64,000 nt of DNA, taken from positions 1 to 64,000 of the forward strand of contig JAIQFG010000009.1 of NCBI GenBank assembly GCA_020073375.1, in the 5' to 3' direction. The DNA comes from Terriglobia bacterium (GTDB taxonomy: Bacteria; Acidobacteriota; Terriglobia; Acidiferrales; UBA7541). Positions 51,749-60,216 of this stretch are shown here, piece after piece. Below the pieces are notes generated by a model. That model made no database searches, was not told the origin of the DNA, and saw only the letters and a list, made by a program, of their open reading frames with translations. Within the stretch, counting starts at the first letter, position 1; each line of letters begins with the position of its first letter. A program made the translations under genes and the position numbers.

Positions 51749-53185
51749 ATGCTATTCGACACCGAACGCCAGCCCGCCCAGAGCCCTGCCATCCATGATG
51801 CCGCCCTGGGGAAGTGGTTCACCTACGGGGAACTTCGCGAACTTGTAGAGCGCCTTGCCCAGTCGCTGGCATATCCGCAAAAGGCGCTAGCTTTCTGCTT
51901 CACGCGGAACGATCTTGCCTCGGTGGCCTGGTATCTGGCGGCTGTGCAGGCGGGCCACGCCGTCGCCCTGCTCGATGAAGGCCTTACCAGGGAATTCAAG
52001 GCTGCGCTGATTTCGTCCTACGCTCCGGATTTTATTCTTGCTTCGGTCGATACCACCGACTACGCAACGATCAGCGAAGAGCGGCCCGGCTACGACTCCG
52101 CCTCCACTCCTGAACCTCGGAATTATTTCTGGCGCCGCAAGTCCGTCCCGGTGCAAACCGTTCATGCGGACTTGTCCGTGCTGCTTTCGACTTCCGGAAG
52201 CACTGGCAGCCCGAAATTCGTGCGCCTCTCCGGGAAAAATGTGTTGAGCAATGCGCTGTCCATCAGCCAGGTCCTGGAAATCGACGCGCCCGACCGCGCC
52301 ATCAGCAGCCTTCCGTTTCATTACTCCTACGGCCTTTCGGTGCTGAACACGCACCTGCTGACGGGCGCAAGCGAAGTGATGACAAACGAAGGCCTCACAT
52401 CGCCCGCATTCTGGAACGCGTTTCGCGAAACGGAGTGCACATCCTTCGCCGGCGTGCCGTATTCGTATCAGATTATGAAGCGGCTGGATGTGGATAAACT
52501 GAATCTTCCCAGCCTGCGCGTGATGACCCAGGCCGGAGGCCGTTTGCACAAGGACCTGGTCGCGCACTTTCACCAGGTGATGGCCGCGCGCAGCGGACGT
52601 TTCTACGTAATGTACGGGCAGACCGAAGCCACCGCGCGCATCGCGATCTTGCCCTCGCAGTTTCTTCCCGAAAAACTCGGTTCGGCCGGGCTTGCGATTC
52701 CGGGCGGATCGCTTTCCGTGCGCGTCGAAGGCCGCTTGACGACAGAAGCCAATCAAGTCGGCGAGTTGGTGTACACCGGGCCAAACGTAATGATGGGATA
52801 CGCGAATAGCCGCGAAGATCTGAGCCTGGGAGACGCCCTGGGCGGAACGCTCGAGACGGGCGACTCGGCGCACTTTGACGAGGAAGGGTTTATTTTCTTC
52901 GAGGGCCGCATGAAGCGCGACGCCAAGGTGTTCGGCTTGCGCGTGAACCTGGACGAAGTCGAAAACCTGCTGCGCGTGCACGGGCCCACGGCCGTCGTCG
53001 CGGGCGGCGAAAATCTCCAGATCTATTGCGAGTACGGCGAGGCGGAGGATTTCGCGCGCTACCGCCAGGACCTGGCGGCAAAGCTGCGCGTGCACCACAG
53101 CGCGTTCAAATTTCATCGCATCGAGCAGATACCGACCACGCCCAGCGGCAAAATCAACTATCCGGCGCTGACCGCCAAGACCTGA
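51749..53185 (+). CDS. AMP-forming acyl-CoA/acyl-ACP ligase
   Basis: The 478-residue ANL-superfamily enzyme adenylates a carboxylic acid and transfers it to a thiol. The ATP-binding P-loop is LLSTSGSTGSPKFV (about residues 145-158), A5 is FYVMYGQTEAT, A7 ETGDSAHFDEEG, and A10 PTTPSGKIN with the catalytic lysine. It is shorter than typical acyl-CoA synthetases and starts nine bases after the SDR. Given the operon, loading of the preceding ACP is the most economical guess. Confidence 0.92.
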   Translation: MLFDTERQPAQSPAIHDAALGKWFTYGELRELVERLAQSLAYPQKALAFCFTRNDLASVAWYLAAVQAGHAVALLDEGLTREFKAALISSYAPDFILASVDTTDYATISEERPGYDSASTPEPRNYFWRRKSVPVQTVHADLSVLLSTSGSTGSPKFVRLSGKNVLSNALSISQVLEIDAPDRAISSLPFHYSYGLSVLNTHLLTGASEVMTNEGLTSPAFWNAFRETECTSFAGVPYSYQIMKRLDVDKLNLPSLRVMTQAGGRLHKDLVAHFHQVMAARSGRFYVMYGQTEATARIAILPSQFLPEKLGSAGLAIPGGSLSVRVEGRLTTEANQVGELVYTGPNVMMGYANSREDLSLGDALGGTLETGDSAHFDEEGFIFFEGRMKRDAKVFGLRVNLDEVENLLRVHGPTAVVAGGENLQIYCEYGEAEDFARYRQDLAAKLRVHHSAFKFHRIEQIPTTPSGKINYPALTAKT

Positions 53186-53192
53186 AACCGCC

Positions 53193-54272
53193 ATGAAATT
53201 CGACGACCTGCTTAAACTGCCGCAATACTCTCTGCCCTACGCGGAGAAGGAACGGATTTTGCTCGATGGGCTCAACGAACTCGATGAGCACCATCGCCGC
53301 AATTGCCCGGAATACAATCGCCTGGTCTCTGTCCTCTGGCCGGACTACCGCAAGGCCGAAACGCTTGCCGATCTGCCGTATCTGGCCGTGGGATTGTTCA
53401 AGAGCCACCGCTTGTGCAGCATTCCCAAGGAGAACATTTTCAAGACGCTGACCTCCAGCGGCACCACCGGGCAAGCCGTCAGCCAGATTTTTCTGGACGT
53501 GGAAACCGCGCAGCGCCAGAGCGCCGCGCTCAGCCGCATCATGACGCATACCCTGGGGCCGAACCGCCTGCCGATGATCCTGGTGGAAAGCAGCGCGCTG
53601 CTGAAGGACCGCGCGCGATTCAGCGCGCGGGCCGCGGGCGTGCTTGGGATGATGACGTTCGGGCGCGACCATTTCTACGCGCTCGATGAAAAAATGGAAC
53701 TCGACGAAAAGGGCCTGCAAGCGTTCCTCGAAAAAGTGAACGGCAAACCGTTTTTCATGTTCGGCTTCACCTTCATGATCTGGCAATACCTGTACCAGCG
53801 CATCGCCGACCGCAGCGTGGACCTGTCGCAGGGAATCATGGTGCATGGCGGAGGCTGGAAAAAATTGCAGGAATTGGCCGTCAGCAACGACGAATTCAAA
53901 CGCAAGCTGCGCGAAAAAACGGGGCTCTCGCGAATCTACAATTTTTACGGCCTGGTCGAGCAAGTGGGCAGCATCTACGTGGAGGGCGAAAACGGCTACC
54001 TGTTCGCGCCGAATTACGCGGACGTGATTGTGCGCGACCCCCTCACCTGGGAGCCCGCGCCGATGGGCACGCCCGGAGTCCTGCAGGTGCTCAGCCTGCT
54101 GCCGCTCAGCTATCCGGGACACTCCGTGCTGACCGAGGACCTGGGAATCATTCACGGCATCGACGATGCCGCCGGCGGGCGCTTCGGAAAATATTTCTCG
54201 GTGCTGGGACGAATCCCGAAAGCAGAATTGCGCGGCTGCAGCGACGTTCATGCCAGCCAGGTGAGCGGATGA
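53193..54272 (+). CDS. LuxE-family acyl-protein synthetase
   Basis: The 359-residue protein has the LuxE domain, a shorter relative of ANL enzymes. In lux systems LuxE activates a fatty acid with ATP and carries it on a cysteine before reduction by LuxC. Visible landmarks are FKTLTSSGTTGQAVSQIF (nucleotide loop), HFYALDEKMELD, and MVHGGGWKKLQE. The Tyr-rich FYGLVEQVGSIY region is like A5. It is 7 bp after the ligase gene and overlaps the LuxC-like gene by ATGA. No luciferase (LuxAB) gene is present. Confidence 0.9.
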   Translation: MKFDDLLKLPQYSLPYAEKERILLDGLNELDEHHRRNCPEYNRLVSVLWPDYRKAETLADLPYLAVGLFKSHRLCSIPKENIFKTLTSSGTTGQAVSQIFLDVETAQRQSAALSRIMTHTLGPNRLPMILVESSALLKDRARFSARAAGVLGMMTFGRDHFYALDEKMELDEKGLQAFLEKVNGKPFFMFGFTFMIWQYLYQRIADRSVDLSQGIMVHGGGWKKLQELAVSNDEFKRKLREKTGLSRIYNFYGLVEQVGSIYVEGENGYLFAPNYADVIVRDPLTWEPAPMGTPGVLQVLSLLPLSYPGHSVLTEDLGIIHGIDDAAGGRFGKYFSVLGRIPKAELRGCSDVHASQVSG

Positions 54273-55498
54273 AAGTCCAGCAACTGGTGCCGCGCGCCGA
54301 GGAAGTCGAACTCGACGATATCCTCGCCGGGCTGCGCGATATTTCCGGGGGCACGCTTTCCCCCCTCGCCCCGGAAATTCTGGAATTCTGCGCGAATTTT
54401 TCGCGCGCCCTGTTCAAGGACGCCGAGGCAAAAAAGTTCCCCGAATTGCAGGCACTGGCGTTCTGGATGCGGAAATCGGAACTCGAGCGCCTGCGCCAGG
54501 AATTCGACCGCCTGAAAACCAAAAACACGCTTCCGGTGCCGCGCGGCCTGGTGTTTCACGTCCCTCCCGCAAACGTGGACACGATTTTCATGTATTCGTG
54601 GATCATGTCCGTGCTGGTGGGCAACCGCAACATCCTGCGTATTTCGCCGCGCGCCGCGCAGCAGACCACGATCATCTGCAAGGTATTCAACGAGTGCCTG
54701 GAGGCGGCCGGCGACGTCATGCGCCGCAACACGGTGATGATCCGCTACGGCCACGAGCAGGAAATCACGGCCGCGATTTCCGCCGTGGCCGATGTGCGCG
54801 TGATCTGGGGCGGGGACGCGTCGGTGAACAATATCCGCGCCGTGCGCATCCCGCCGCATTGCAAGGAACTTGCGTTTCCCGACCGCTACTCGCTGTCGGT
54901 GGCGCGCACCGCGCGGTATCTAGCGCTGGACGAAGCCAAACGCAAGGAAGTGGCCGCGCAATTTTATAACGATACCTACTGGTTTGACCAAATGGCGTGC
55001 TCTTCTCCCCGGCTGCTGATCTGGTGCGGGGAGCGGGAAGAAAGTTCCAAGGCGAGCGCAATGTTCCTGCAGGATTTGCACGAGGAAGTGCAGCGCCGGG
55101 GATACACGCTGGACGCTTCCGGCAGCATGAATAAGTTCACGTTCCTGTCGCGCGCGATCCTGGACCAGCCCGTGGCTTCGACCCGGCGGGTCGACAATCA
55201 GCTGACCGTCGCGCAGCTTGAAAACATTCGGCACCTGGACCGCGACCATTGCGGAGGAGGATTCCTATTCCAGTATTACGCCGAGGGGATCGATGTCCTC
55301 GGACAGGTCGTGGCGCGCAAGGACCAGACCCTCACCTATTTCGGTTTCGAGCCCGCGGAAATGGCCGCGCTCGCGAAACTGCTCAACGGCCGCGGAATCG
55401 ACCGCATCGTGCCCATGGGCAAGGCGCTGACCTTCAATCGCTACTGGGACGGCTACGATCTGATGGCCGAGATGATCCGACACGTGTACGTGGAATAG
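54269..55498 (+). CDS. LuxC-family acyl-CoA/acyl-protein reductase
   Basis: The 409-residue protein belongs to the LuxC/aldehyde dehydrogenase-like family that reduces an activated acyl group to an aldehyde with NADPH. The catalytic cysteine is C244 in WFDQMACSSPR. Earlier landmarks are VFHVPPANVDTIF and the nucleotide-site GNRNILRIS; the C-terminal block is LTYFGFEPAEMAAL. It closes a five-gene operon with ATGA coupling to LuxE. The LuxE-LuxC pair implies an aldehyde product, possibly for a polysaccharide or lipid. Confidence 0.9.
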   Translation: MKVQQLVPRAEEVELDDILAGLRDISGGTLSPLAPEILEFCANFSRALFKDAEAKKFPELQALAFWMRKSELERLRQEFDRLKTKNTLPVPRGLVFHVPPANVDTIFMYSWIMSVLVGNRNILRISPRAAQQTTIICKVFNECLEAAGDVMRRNTVMIRYGHEQEITAAISAVADVRVIWGGDASVNNIRAVRIPPHCKELAFPDRYSLSVARTARYLALDEAKRKEVAAQFYNDTYWFDQMACSSPRLLIWCGEREESSKASAMFLQDLHEEVQRRGYTLDASGSMNKFTFLSRAILDQPVASTRRVDNQLTVAQLENIRHLDRDHCGGGFLFQYYAEGIDVLGQVVARKDQTLTYFGFEPAEMAALAKLLNGRGIDRIVPMGKALTFNRYWDGYDLMAEMIRHVYVE

Positions 55499-55630
55499 AA
55501 TCAGGCCGGCCGACGGAAAAATCCCGCCGCATTATCCGCGGTCCTTGCGATCAAATTCTTTCCGCGCTTTCTGGAATTTACTCGTCTTCGATTTTCGCTC
55601 CCATTTCAGAGCGGCTAGCGCCAGGGTTTT

Positions 55631-55706
55631 GTAGCGCCGCCGTTTCGCCGGCAACCTTGCGTATGGTCTGCCTAAACGCAAAATGCCGGCGAAACGCCGG
55701 CGCTAC
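55631..55706. repeat. GTAG...CTAC doublet, family A (GTTTCGCCGGC variant)
   Basis: GTAGCGCCGCCGTTTCGCCGG and the inverted arm GCGAAACGCCGGCGCTAC are about 30 bp apart. Confidence 0.85.
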
Positions 55707-55842
55707 GAAGCCTTCTCATCTGGTCGTGAATTTAGGCGGAAACAAGCGGTGAGAAGATGAAACGCGGGGGGAACCGGGCAAAACAGAAATTCATTTGTTC
55801 GGGAGGACTGGCGCGGGGGCCCGGCGAGAAAATTCCAAATCG

Positions 55843-55881
55843 AAAAAACAAGCGAGGCAGGGCTCACCTGCGTGGCCCTGC
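55843..55881 (-). terminator. Rho-independent terminator of the BY-kinase gene
   Basis: GCAGGGC/GCCCTGC (55857-55863 and 55875-55881) form a 7-bp stem 15 bases past the leftward stop. On that strand a TTGTTTTTT run follows within five bases. Confidence 0.7.
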
Positions 55882-55895
55882 TAAGGATTATGCGG

Positions 55896-56834
55896 CTACT
55901 TCTTCGCCTTTTTCGCCGTCTTGGCGCCGTAGTGCCCGCTGGAATAGTAAGAGCCGTACTCCGAACTTTCGTCCGCCGTATTGAGGACCACGCCCAGGAT
56001 TTGAGAATCCTTGAATTCCCTGCAGGCCTTGCGAGCCATATCCGACGGCGTGGAGCTTGCGCGAACCACCAGCAGAACTCCGTCGCACATTCCCCCGAGC
56101 ACGGTCGCGTCGGCAACAGGAAGAACCGGCGAGGAGTCGATGACGATCCAGTCGAACTCCGGCTTCACGCGGTCGATGAATGCCTTCATGCGGGCGCTGG
56201 ATATCAGTTCGGACGGGTGGGTAACGTGCGTTCCCGCCGGCGTGAAATAGAGGCCTTCCTCGTGGCCCTTTTGAATGACTTCAAACTCCGCGGCGCCGCC
56301 CTGCAGGTAATCGGCAAGGCCCGGGTTGGAGGGAGCGCCCAGCAGCGTGTGCACGCGCGGGGCGCGCAAATCGGCGTCAATGAGCAGAACGCGGCAACCC
56401 TGCTGGCGAACCAGCGCATGGGCCAGATTGGTGGCGACCATCGTTTTGCCTTCCGCGGGGACGGCGCTGGAAATCAGCACGGTCTGCAAGGGCTGGTTCT
56501 CGCGGATGCGCGCCAGCCGCGAACGCAACGTGCGGAATTGCTCGGTGCCGGGAAAGAAGGGATCCGAATTGGCGAACACCAGGAACGCAGGATCGGGCTT
56601 CCAATTGGGCTGGGCGCACCGGGCCAGAAAGCTTCCGGCAGGGGAAGGTTCAGGCATGGTTTCGACCGCGGCAACGGTGGAGGCGGCAGGCTGCATAAAA
56701 TTCGGAACTGCCGGCTCCGGCTGCTTCTCCAGCTTGGGCGCGGCAACCTCGGCCAGGTCTTCCGGTTTCTGGCCGTTGTGGGCCGCCGATTTTTCCTGCT
56801 CCGCTCGTTTCAGTGCTTCGTGGATCCTGCTCAT
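55896..56834 (-). CDS. BY-kinase (CpsD/CapB-like tyrosine autokinase)
   Basis: The 312-residue protein is the cytosolic kinase partner of the Wzz/GumC protein upstream. The N-terminal MSRIHEALKRAEQ segment is the one found in Wzz-associated kinases of the XrtA-type loci. It has Walker A SAVPAEGKT (residues 123-131), Walker A' LLIDADLR (150-157), Walker B IVIDSSP and a C-terminal Tyr cluster (YGSYYSSGHYG) that can be autophosphorylated. It lies 46 bp after the wzz gene and is followed by a terminator. Such pairs control chain length and export of exopolysaccharides. Confidence 0.94.
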   Translation of the reverse strand: MSRIHEALKRAEQEKSAAHNGQKPEDLAEVAAPKLEKQPEPAVPNFMQPAASTVAAVETMPEPSPAGSFLARCAQPNWKPDPAFLVFANSDPFFPGTEQFRTLRSRLARIRENQPLQTVLISSAVPAEGKTMVATNLAHALVRQQGCRVLLIDADLRAPRVHTLLGAPSNPGLADYLQGGAAEFEVIQKGHEEGLYFTPAGTHVTHPSELISSARMKAFIDRVKPEFDWIVIDSSPVLPVADATVLGGMCDGVLLVVRASSTPSDMARKACREFKDSQILGVVLNTADESSEYGSYYSSGHYGAKTAKKAKK

Positions 56835-56880
56835 GATTCCCTTTCCTTACAAGACAAAAGCTGCTGAATTTGGATTAGGT

Positions 56881-58398
56881 TCAAGCCCTGGCTGCCGCCC
56901 GCGGATTTTGAGGACCCACGAGCGAAGGCCGCGTGCCGGTCTTGCCCTGATTTTTTGTGATCACCGGGATCATCGCCAGAACCGGCAGGTGCAAAGCCGC
57001 TTCCACGTCGCGTTCCGAGCGCATCGAGGTGTCCTGCATTTCCAGCAGGAGCGTCAAGCCCAGTCCAAGGGCCAAACCCGCGGCAAAGCCGCCCCCCGCG
57101 AAGAGCGGAACCTTGGGGAAGGATGGCTGGTTGGGCAGATTGGCCGGGTCAAGCACCTGGAATTGTTCGCCCTGCTGGCTTTGTTCCAGGTTCATGGCCA
57201 TGGCCGATTGGTCGCGCTTTTTCTGCAAATCGTTGTAGAAATCCAGCGCTGTCTGATGATCGCGGGTGATCAGCTTGTATTCCTGCTCAACTGCGGGGCT
57301 GGCTTGCACGCGTGCCTGGTACAGTTTGATTTGCGCCTGAGTATCCGTCTGCTGCTGCGTGCGCTCCTTGATCACCTGGTCGTATTGATGGATCTGGGCG
57401 CGGAGCTGCTGTATCTGGGCCGGCTCGGAAAGAGGTTTGGTCGGCCTATCCACTCCCGCGTTTCTTTCCTGTTGATTTTCTTCGGCGATCTTCTTGCGCA
57501 TCACCGCGATGTCGTTCTTGGCCTTGATCACGTCCGGATGGTCGTTGGTATATTTCGATTGCAGTGTCGTCAGATTCGCTTCGAGCGCGGCCAGTTGCTG
57601 TTCGAGCGTTTCCGGGTTCGTCCCGCTCTGGGTGGCCTGCCAGGCCGCGATTTGTTGCGCCAGCTGCGATTCCGCGAAGCTCTTATCCTGCTGCGCGCGC
57701 GTCAGCGCCTGCGTGGAAGCTTCCAACTGCGGCGTCAGACCGGCCAACAGGCCGATGTTCGTTTGCGCATCGTCTGGAAGAATGCCCATGTTCCTGCGTT
57801 GAAACGCTGCCAGCCGCGCGTCCTGCTCGTCGAGCTTGGCCTTGGCTTCCTCCAGCTGCTTCCCAAGAAATTCGTTGGTCTGAATCGTCTGGCCCTTGCG
57901 GCTCTGAACGTTTTCCTCCAGGAACATGTTGGTGATCCGCGCGCAAATCGCCTGGGCCATGCGCGGATCGTTGAACACCACGCTGATGTAAAAGCCGGGC
58001 AGGTTCTGAGCCCGGGTCTCGGCCATGGGCTGCACCGGGGTAATGGTGATCGCGGTTCGCAGCCGCTCGACCAGCGCGTCCATCGGCACCGAATCGATGT
58101 CCTTGGCGTACAGGCCGAACTGCTGGATTACCGGTTCCAGCCGGGACCGGCTCAGGATCTGCTGCTGCATCGCGGCCAATCTCTGATTGGTGTTGTCCGC
58201 AACGACAGTCGGGACCAACGATTGGGACACGATGGGCGGCTGGACCAGCACCAGTGTCTGGGACGTGAACCGCTTCGGCAGAACGTGCGACGCGAAATAT
58301 CCCCCAGCGCCACCGATCACGGCAATCAGGGCAATCAGATACCATCGCCGCTTAAGGATGGAGATTACGTCGCTCGGTTTTATGTCCTGATGTAGCAT
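56881..58398 (-). CDS. Wzz/GumC-type polysaccharide co-polymerase
   Basis: The 505-residue protein has two membrane helices (about residues 18-36 and 448-468) around a large periplasmic coiled-coil domain (about residues 120-430). Wzz and GNVR signatures occur (the TSQTLVLVQPP strand; the C-terminal VLDPANLPNQPSFPKVPLF segment before TM2). It determines polysaccharide chain length together with the BY-kinase. A candidate sigma-54 promoter lies about 205 nt upstream. The downstream BY-kinase gene is co-directional. Confidence 0.94.
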   Translation of the reverse strand: MLHQDIKPSDVISILKRRWYLIALIAVIGGAGGYFASHVLPKRFTSQTLVLVQPPIVSQSLVPTVVADNTNQRLAAMQQQILSRSRLEPVIQQFGLYAKDIDSVPMDALVERLRTAITITPVQPMAETRAQNLPGFYISVVFNDPRMAQAICARITNMFLEENVQSRKGQTIQTNEFLGKQLEEAKAKLDEQDARLAAFQRRNMGILPDDAQTNIGLLAGLTPQLEASTQALTRAQQDKSFAESQLAQQIAAWQATQSGTNPETLEQQLAALEANLTTLQSKYTNDHPDVIKAKNDIAVMRKKIAEENQQERNAGVDRPTKPLSEPAQIQQLRAQIHQYDQVIKERTQQQTDTQAQIKLYQARVQASPAVEQEYKLITRDHQTALDFYNDLQKKRDQSAMAMNLEQSQQGEQFQVLDPANLPNQPSFPKVPLFAGGGFAAGLALGLGLTLLLEMQDTSMRSERDVEAALHLPVLAMIPVITKNQGKTGTRPSLVGPQNPRAAARA

Positions 58399-58812
58399 TG
58401 CTTGCTCACCTTCTCCGCGCCGGCTCTTCTATCCGGCGGGCTGCACCTTCCGTTTACAAAGTCCAGCCCGCACCCGTTTGGAGCCCGCTCCCGCGCTTTG
58501 GCGGGTCTGAATTCCTTACCGCCGATTTGAAACTGGGGCCAGAGGCCAGGTCGTCCGCGAAACCTGAATACACTGCTATTATTCCACGACGCAGGGATCA
58601 GGAGCAATTCAGCGACCACGCCAAGAACAATCACTAACCTGTTTACTTACTGTAGTATACGAAGATTTTCCGGGCCCGTTTCCCTGGAAATTCCGTTCCC
58701 GTGGTCAAAACTATTTCCTCTTCATGGAATAACTTTGCCCAGGCACCCGACGGTAACATTATGAAAATAAGTGTGTTAGTAAGGAACGCTTTCTTCCCGG
58801 CGTTCGCCCGGG
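58399..58812. other. Intergenic region between wzz and the deacetylase gene
   Basis: No gene is seen. It carries the candidate promoter at 58604-58618, and the leftward 3' end of the deacetylase gene abuts its right side. A GAGCCCGC/GGCGGGC hairpin-rich part near 58425-58510 lies in the wzz leader. Confidence 0.35.
58604..58618 (-). promoter_or_regulatory. Candidate sigma-54 promoter of the wzz-BY-kinase operon
   Basis: On the minus strand TGGTCGCTGAATTGC (58618-58604), followed by T, keeps -24 TGG and -12 TTGCT at the right spacing. The middle of the -24 box is a poor match, so this is weaker than the site at 47347. Confidence 0.35.
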
Positions 58813-60204
58813 TTACCGCTCTTGCCTCACGACTTCTTCCTGGATAGCGGTACTCCCCGTGACCGTAAAGCACAGCCGCGTTCCCTCCAGACTGGTGTAA
58901 GCGATCCGTGCCCGTTCCTTCCCGGGGCCTTCAATCTCCAGGCGGCCGCCTCGCTTGACGATCTTCATCTGGCTGCGGTCTCTCCACCAGCGGTTGACGT
59001 CCCGGGGCAGGGCCAGCCAGACATTTTTTTCCGGCGCGAGGCTTGCCAGGTAAGCGAGGAGCTGGGAATACACCGCGCGTGCCTTCGGGTCGATGACATA
59101 GTCAGGATGGACGTTGAAGCTGGCCAGGCCGTGTCCATCGAGGATTCGCTGGACTTGGCGCTTCCAGACTTCAATCGAATAATCCTGCAGGATGTGAAAC
59201 AGGGAATAGTCCTGAATCGTGGTCAGGGGAATCTCAAGCATATTGCCGATGAAATATGGCATCACGGTGCAACACCCGCCGGGCTGAGGATCCAGATGGC
59301 CCACGTTGGGGACGGACATGTCGTAGGCGAATTTCAGGTCACCGTACCAGTCCGTATTGCGGTACAGCACGCCCGAACGGAAACCTTCGGCGCCGTATTC
59401 CACCGCTATTTGATTTATTTTTGCGGCGCGCGAAAGAAAAAGTTCGCGATTGGAATAGAGGTAGCCATCATGATTCCAGTCGTGGACGTTCACTTCAAAG
59501 CCGCGGTTGCGGAACGCGTCCAGCTCGTGCTTTTCGGCATGGTACCGGCCTTCGGGTATCACCTGGAAAGACGATTTGATTCCGTGGGAATCATTGAGGT
59601 CCATCAGCGTGGGGCAGAAATCCAGGCCCGTGCGCGTTTCGATGTCATGAGTGACGATGGCACAGCCGGATTTTCCCTCCGGCCAGAACCAAATGAAGGG
59701 AATCTTTTCGCCTTTTTGTTTTCCGATCGCCAGGGCCATGAGCTGGTCGAAAACACTCTCCACCGAGCGGTCCACGGGCCATTTTGGAAACGGCTTGTTC
59801 GCCCATCCCTTGAGCGACGCGCGCTGCAGGTGTTTGCGCACGGCCACCGGCAGCAGGGGCCGCACCAGGTAATACGCCTTGCGCACGAATCCGCCGGTCG
59901 ATGGGCCGCGGCCCGGCGGTAGAGCGTCCGCCACATAGCGCTCGCGCCGCAGATTTTCCACGACGGCGTCCGGGTCGAACGCGATCGTGCACGCGCCGTT
60001 TTCCACGCGCACGTCCGAGCTCGCGTCGTAGAGTTCGGCGTCGGCCGACGGCGAGCAGTAACCCGTGCCCACGTGCCCGTAACAGATCGCGTCCGGCCCA
60101 AAGCGGAAGAACCCCGGCGGGGTGTGGCCGTTGCCGATCGCCGCGAATTCCGCGTGCTCTTCGGCGCAACGGAAATGCTCCAGAAATGATTTGGAAATGG
60201 TCAT
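58813..60204 (-). CDS. Polysaccharide deacetylase-like (NodB fold) protein
   Basis: The 463-residue protein contains a carbohydrate-esterase-4-like core at about residues 185-400. It has AIVTHDIETRTGLDF (a TxDxD-like strand), HGIKSSFQVIPEGRY, and VNVHDWNHDGYLY with the metal-type histidines. The N-terminal ~120 residues are unrecognised. CE4 enzymes remove acetyl groups from polysaccharides, but the catalytic Asp/His set is not canonical, so activity should be tested. It follows FemAB- and pyruvyl-transferase-like genes on the same strand. Confidence 0.78.
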   Translation of the reverse strand: MTISKSFLEHFRCAEEHAEFAAIGNGHTPPGFFRFGPDAICYGHVGTGYCSPSADAELYDASSDVRVENGACTIAFDPDAVVENLRRERYVADALPPGRGPSTGGFVRKAYYLVRPLLPVAVRKHLQRASLKGWANKPFPKWPVDRSVESVFDQLMALAIGKQKGEKIPFIWFWPEGKSGCAIVTHDIETRTGLDFCPTLMDLNDSHGIKSSFQVIPEGRYHAEKHELDAFRNRGFEVNVHDWNHDGYLYSNRELFLSRAAKINQIAVEYGAEGFRSGVLYRNTDWYGDLKFAYDMSVPNVGHLDPQPGGCCTVMPYFIGNMLEIPLTTIQDYSLFHILQDYSIEVWKRQVQRILDGHGLASFNVHPDYVIDPKARAVYSQLLAYLASLAPEKNVWLALPRDVNRWWRDRSQMKIVKRGGRLEIEGPGKERARIAYTSLEGTRLCFTVTGSTAIQEEVVRQER

Positions 60205-60216
60205 GGCAATGAAGTC

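Noticed and set aside
50743-55498. Bioluminescence (lux) operon
   Set aside because: LuxC- and LuxE-like genes are present, but LuxA/LuxB and LuxD are absent, and the context is polysaccharide synthesis.
56326-58395. Long plus-strand open frame (about 690 codons) opposite wzz and the BY-kinase
   Set aside because: It mirrors the codon bias of two well-supported genes on the other strand and shows no domain of its own.
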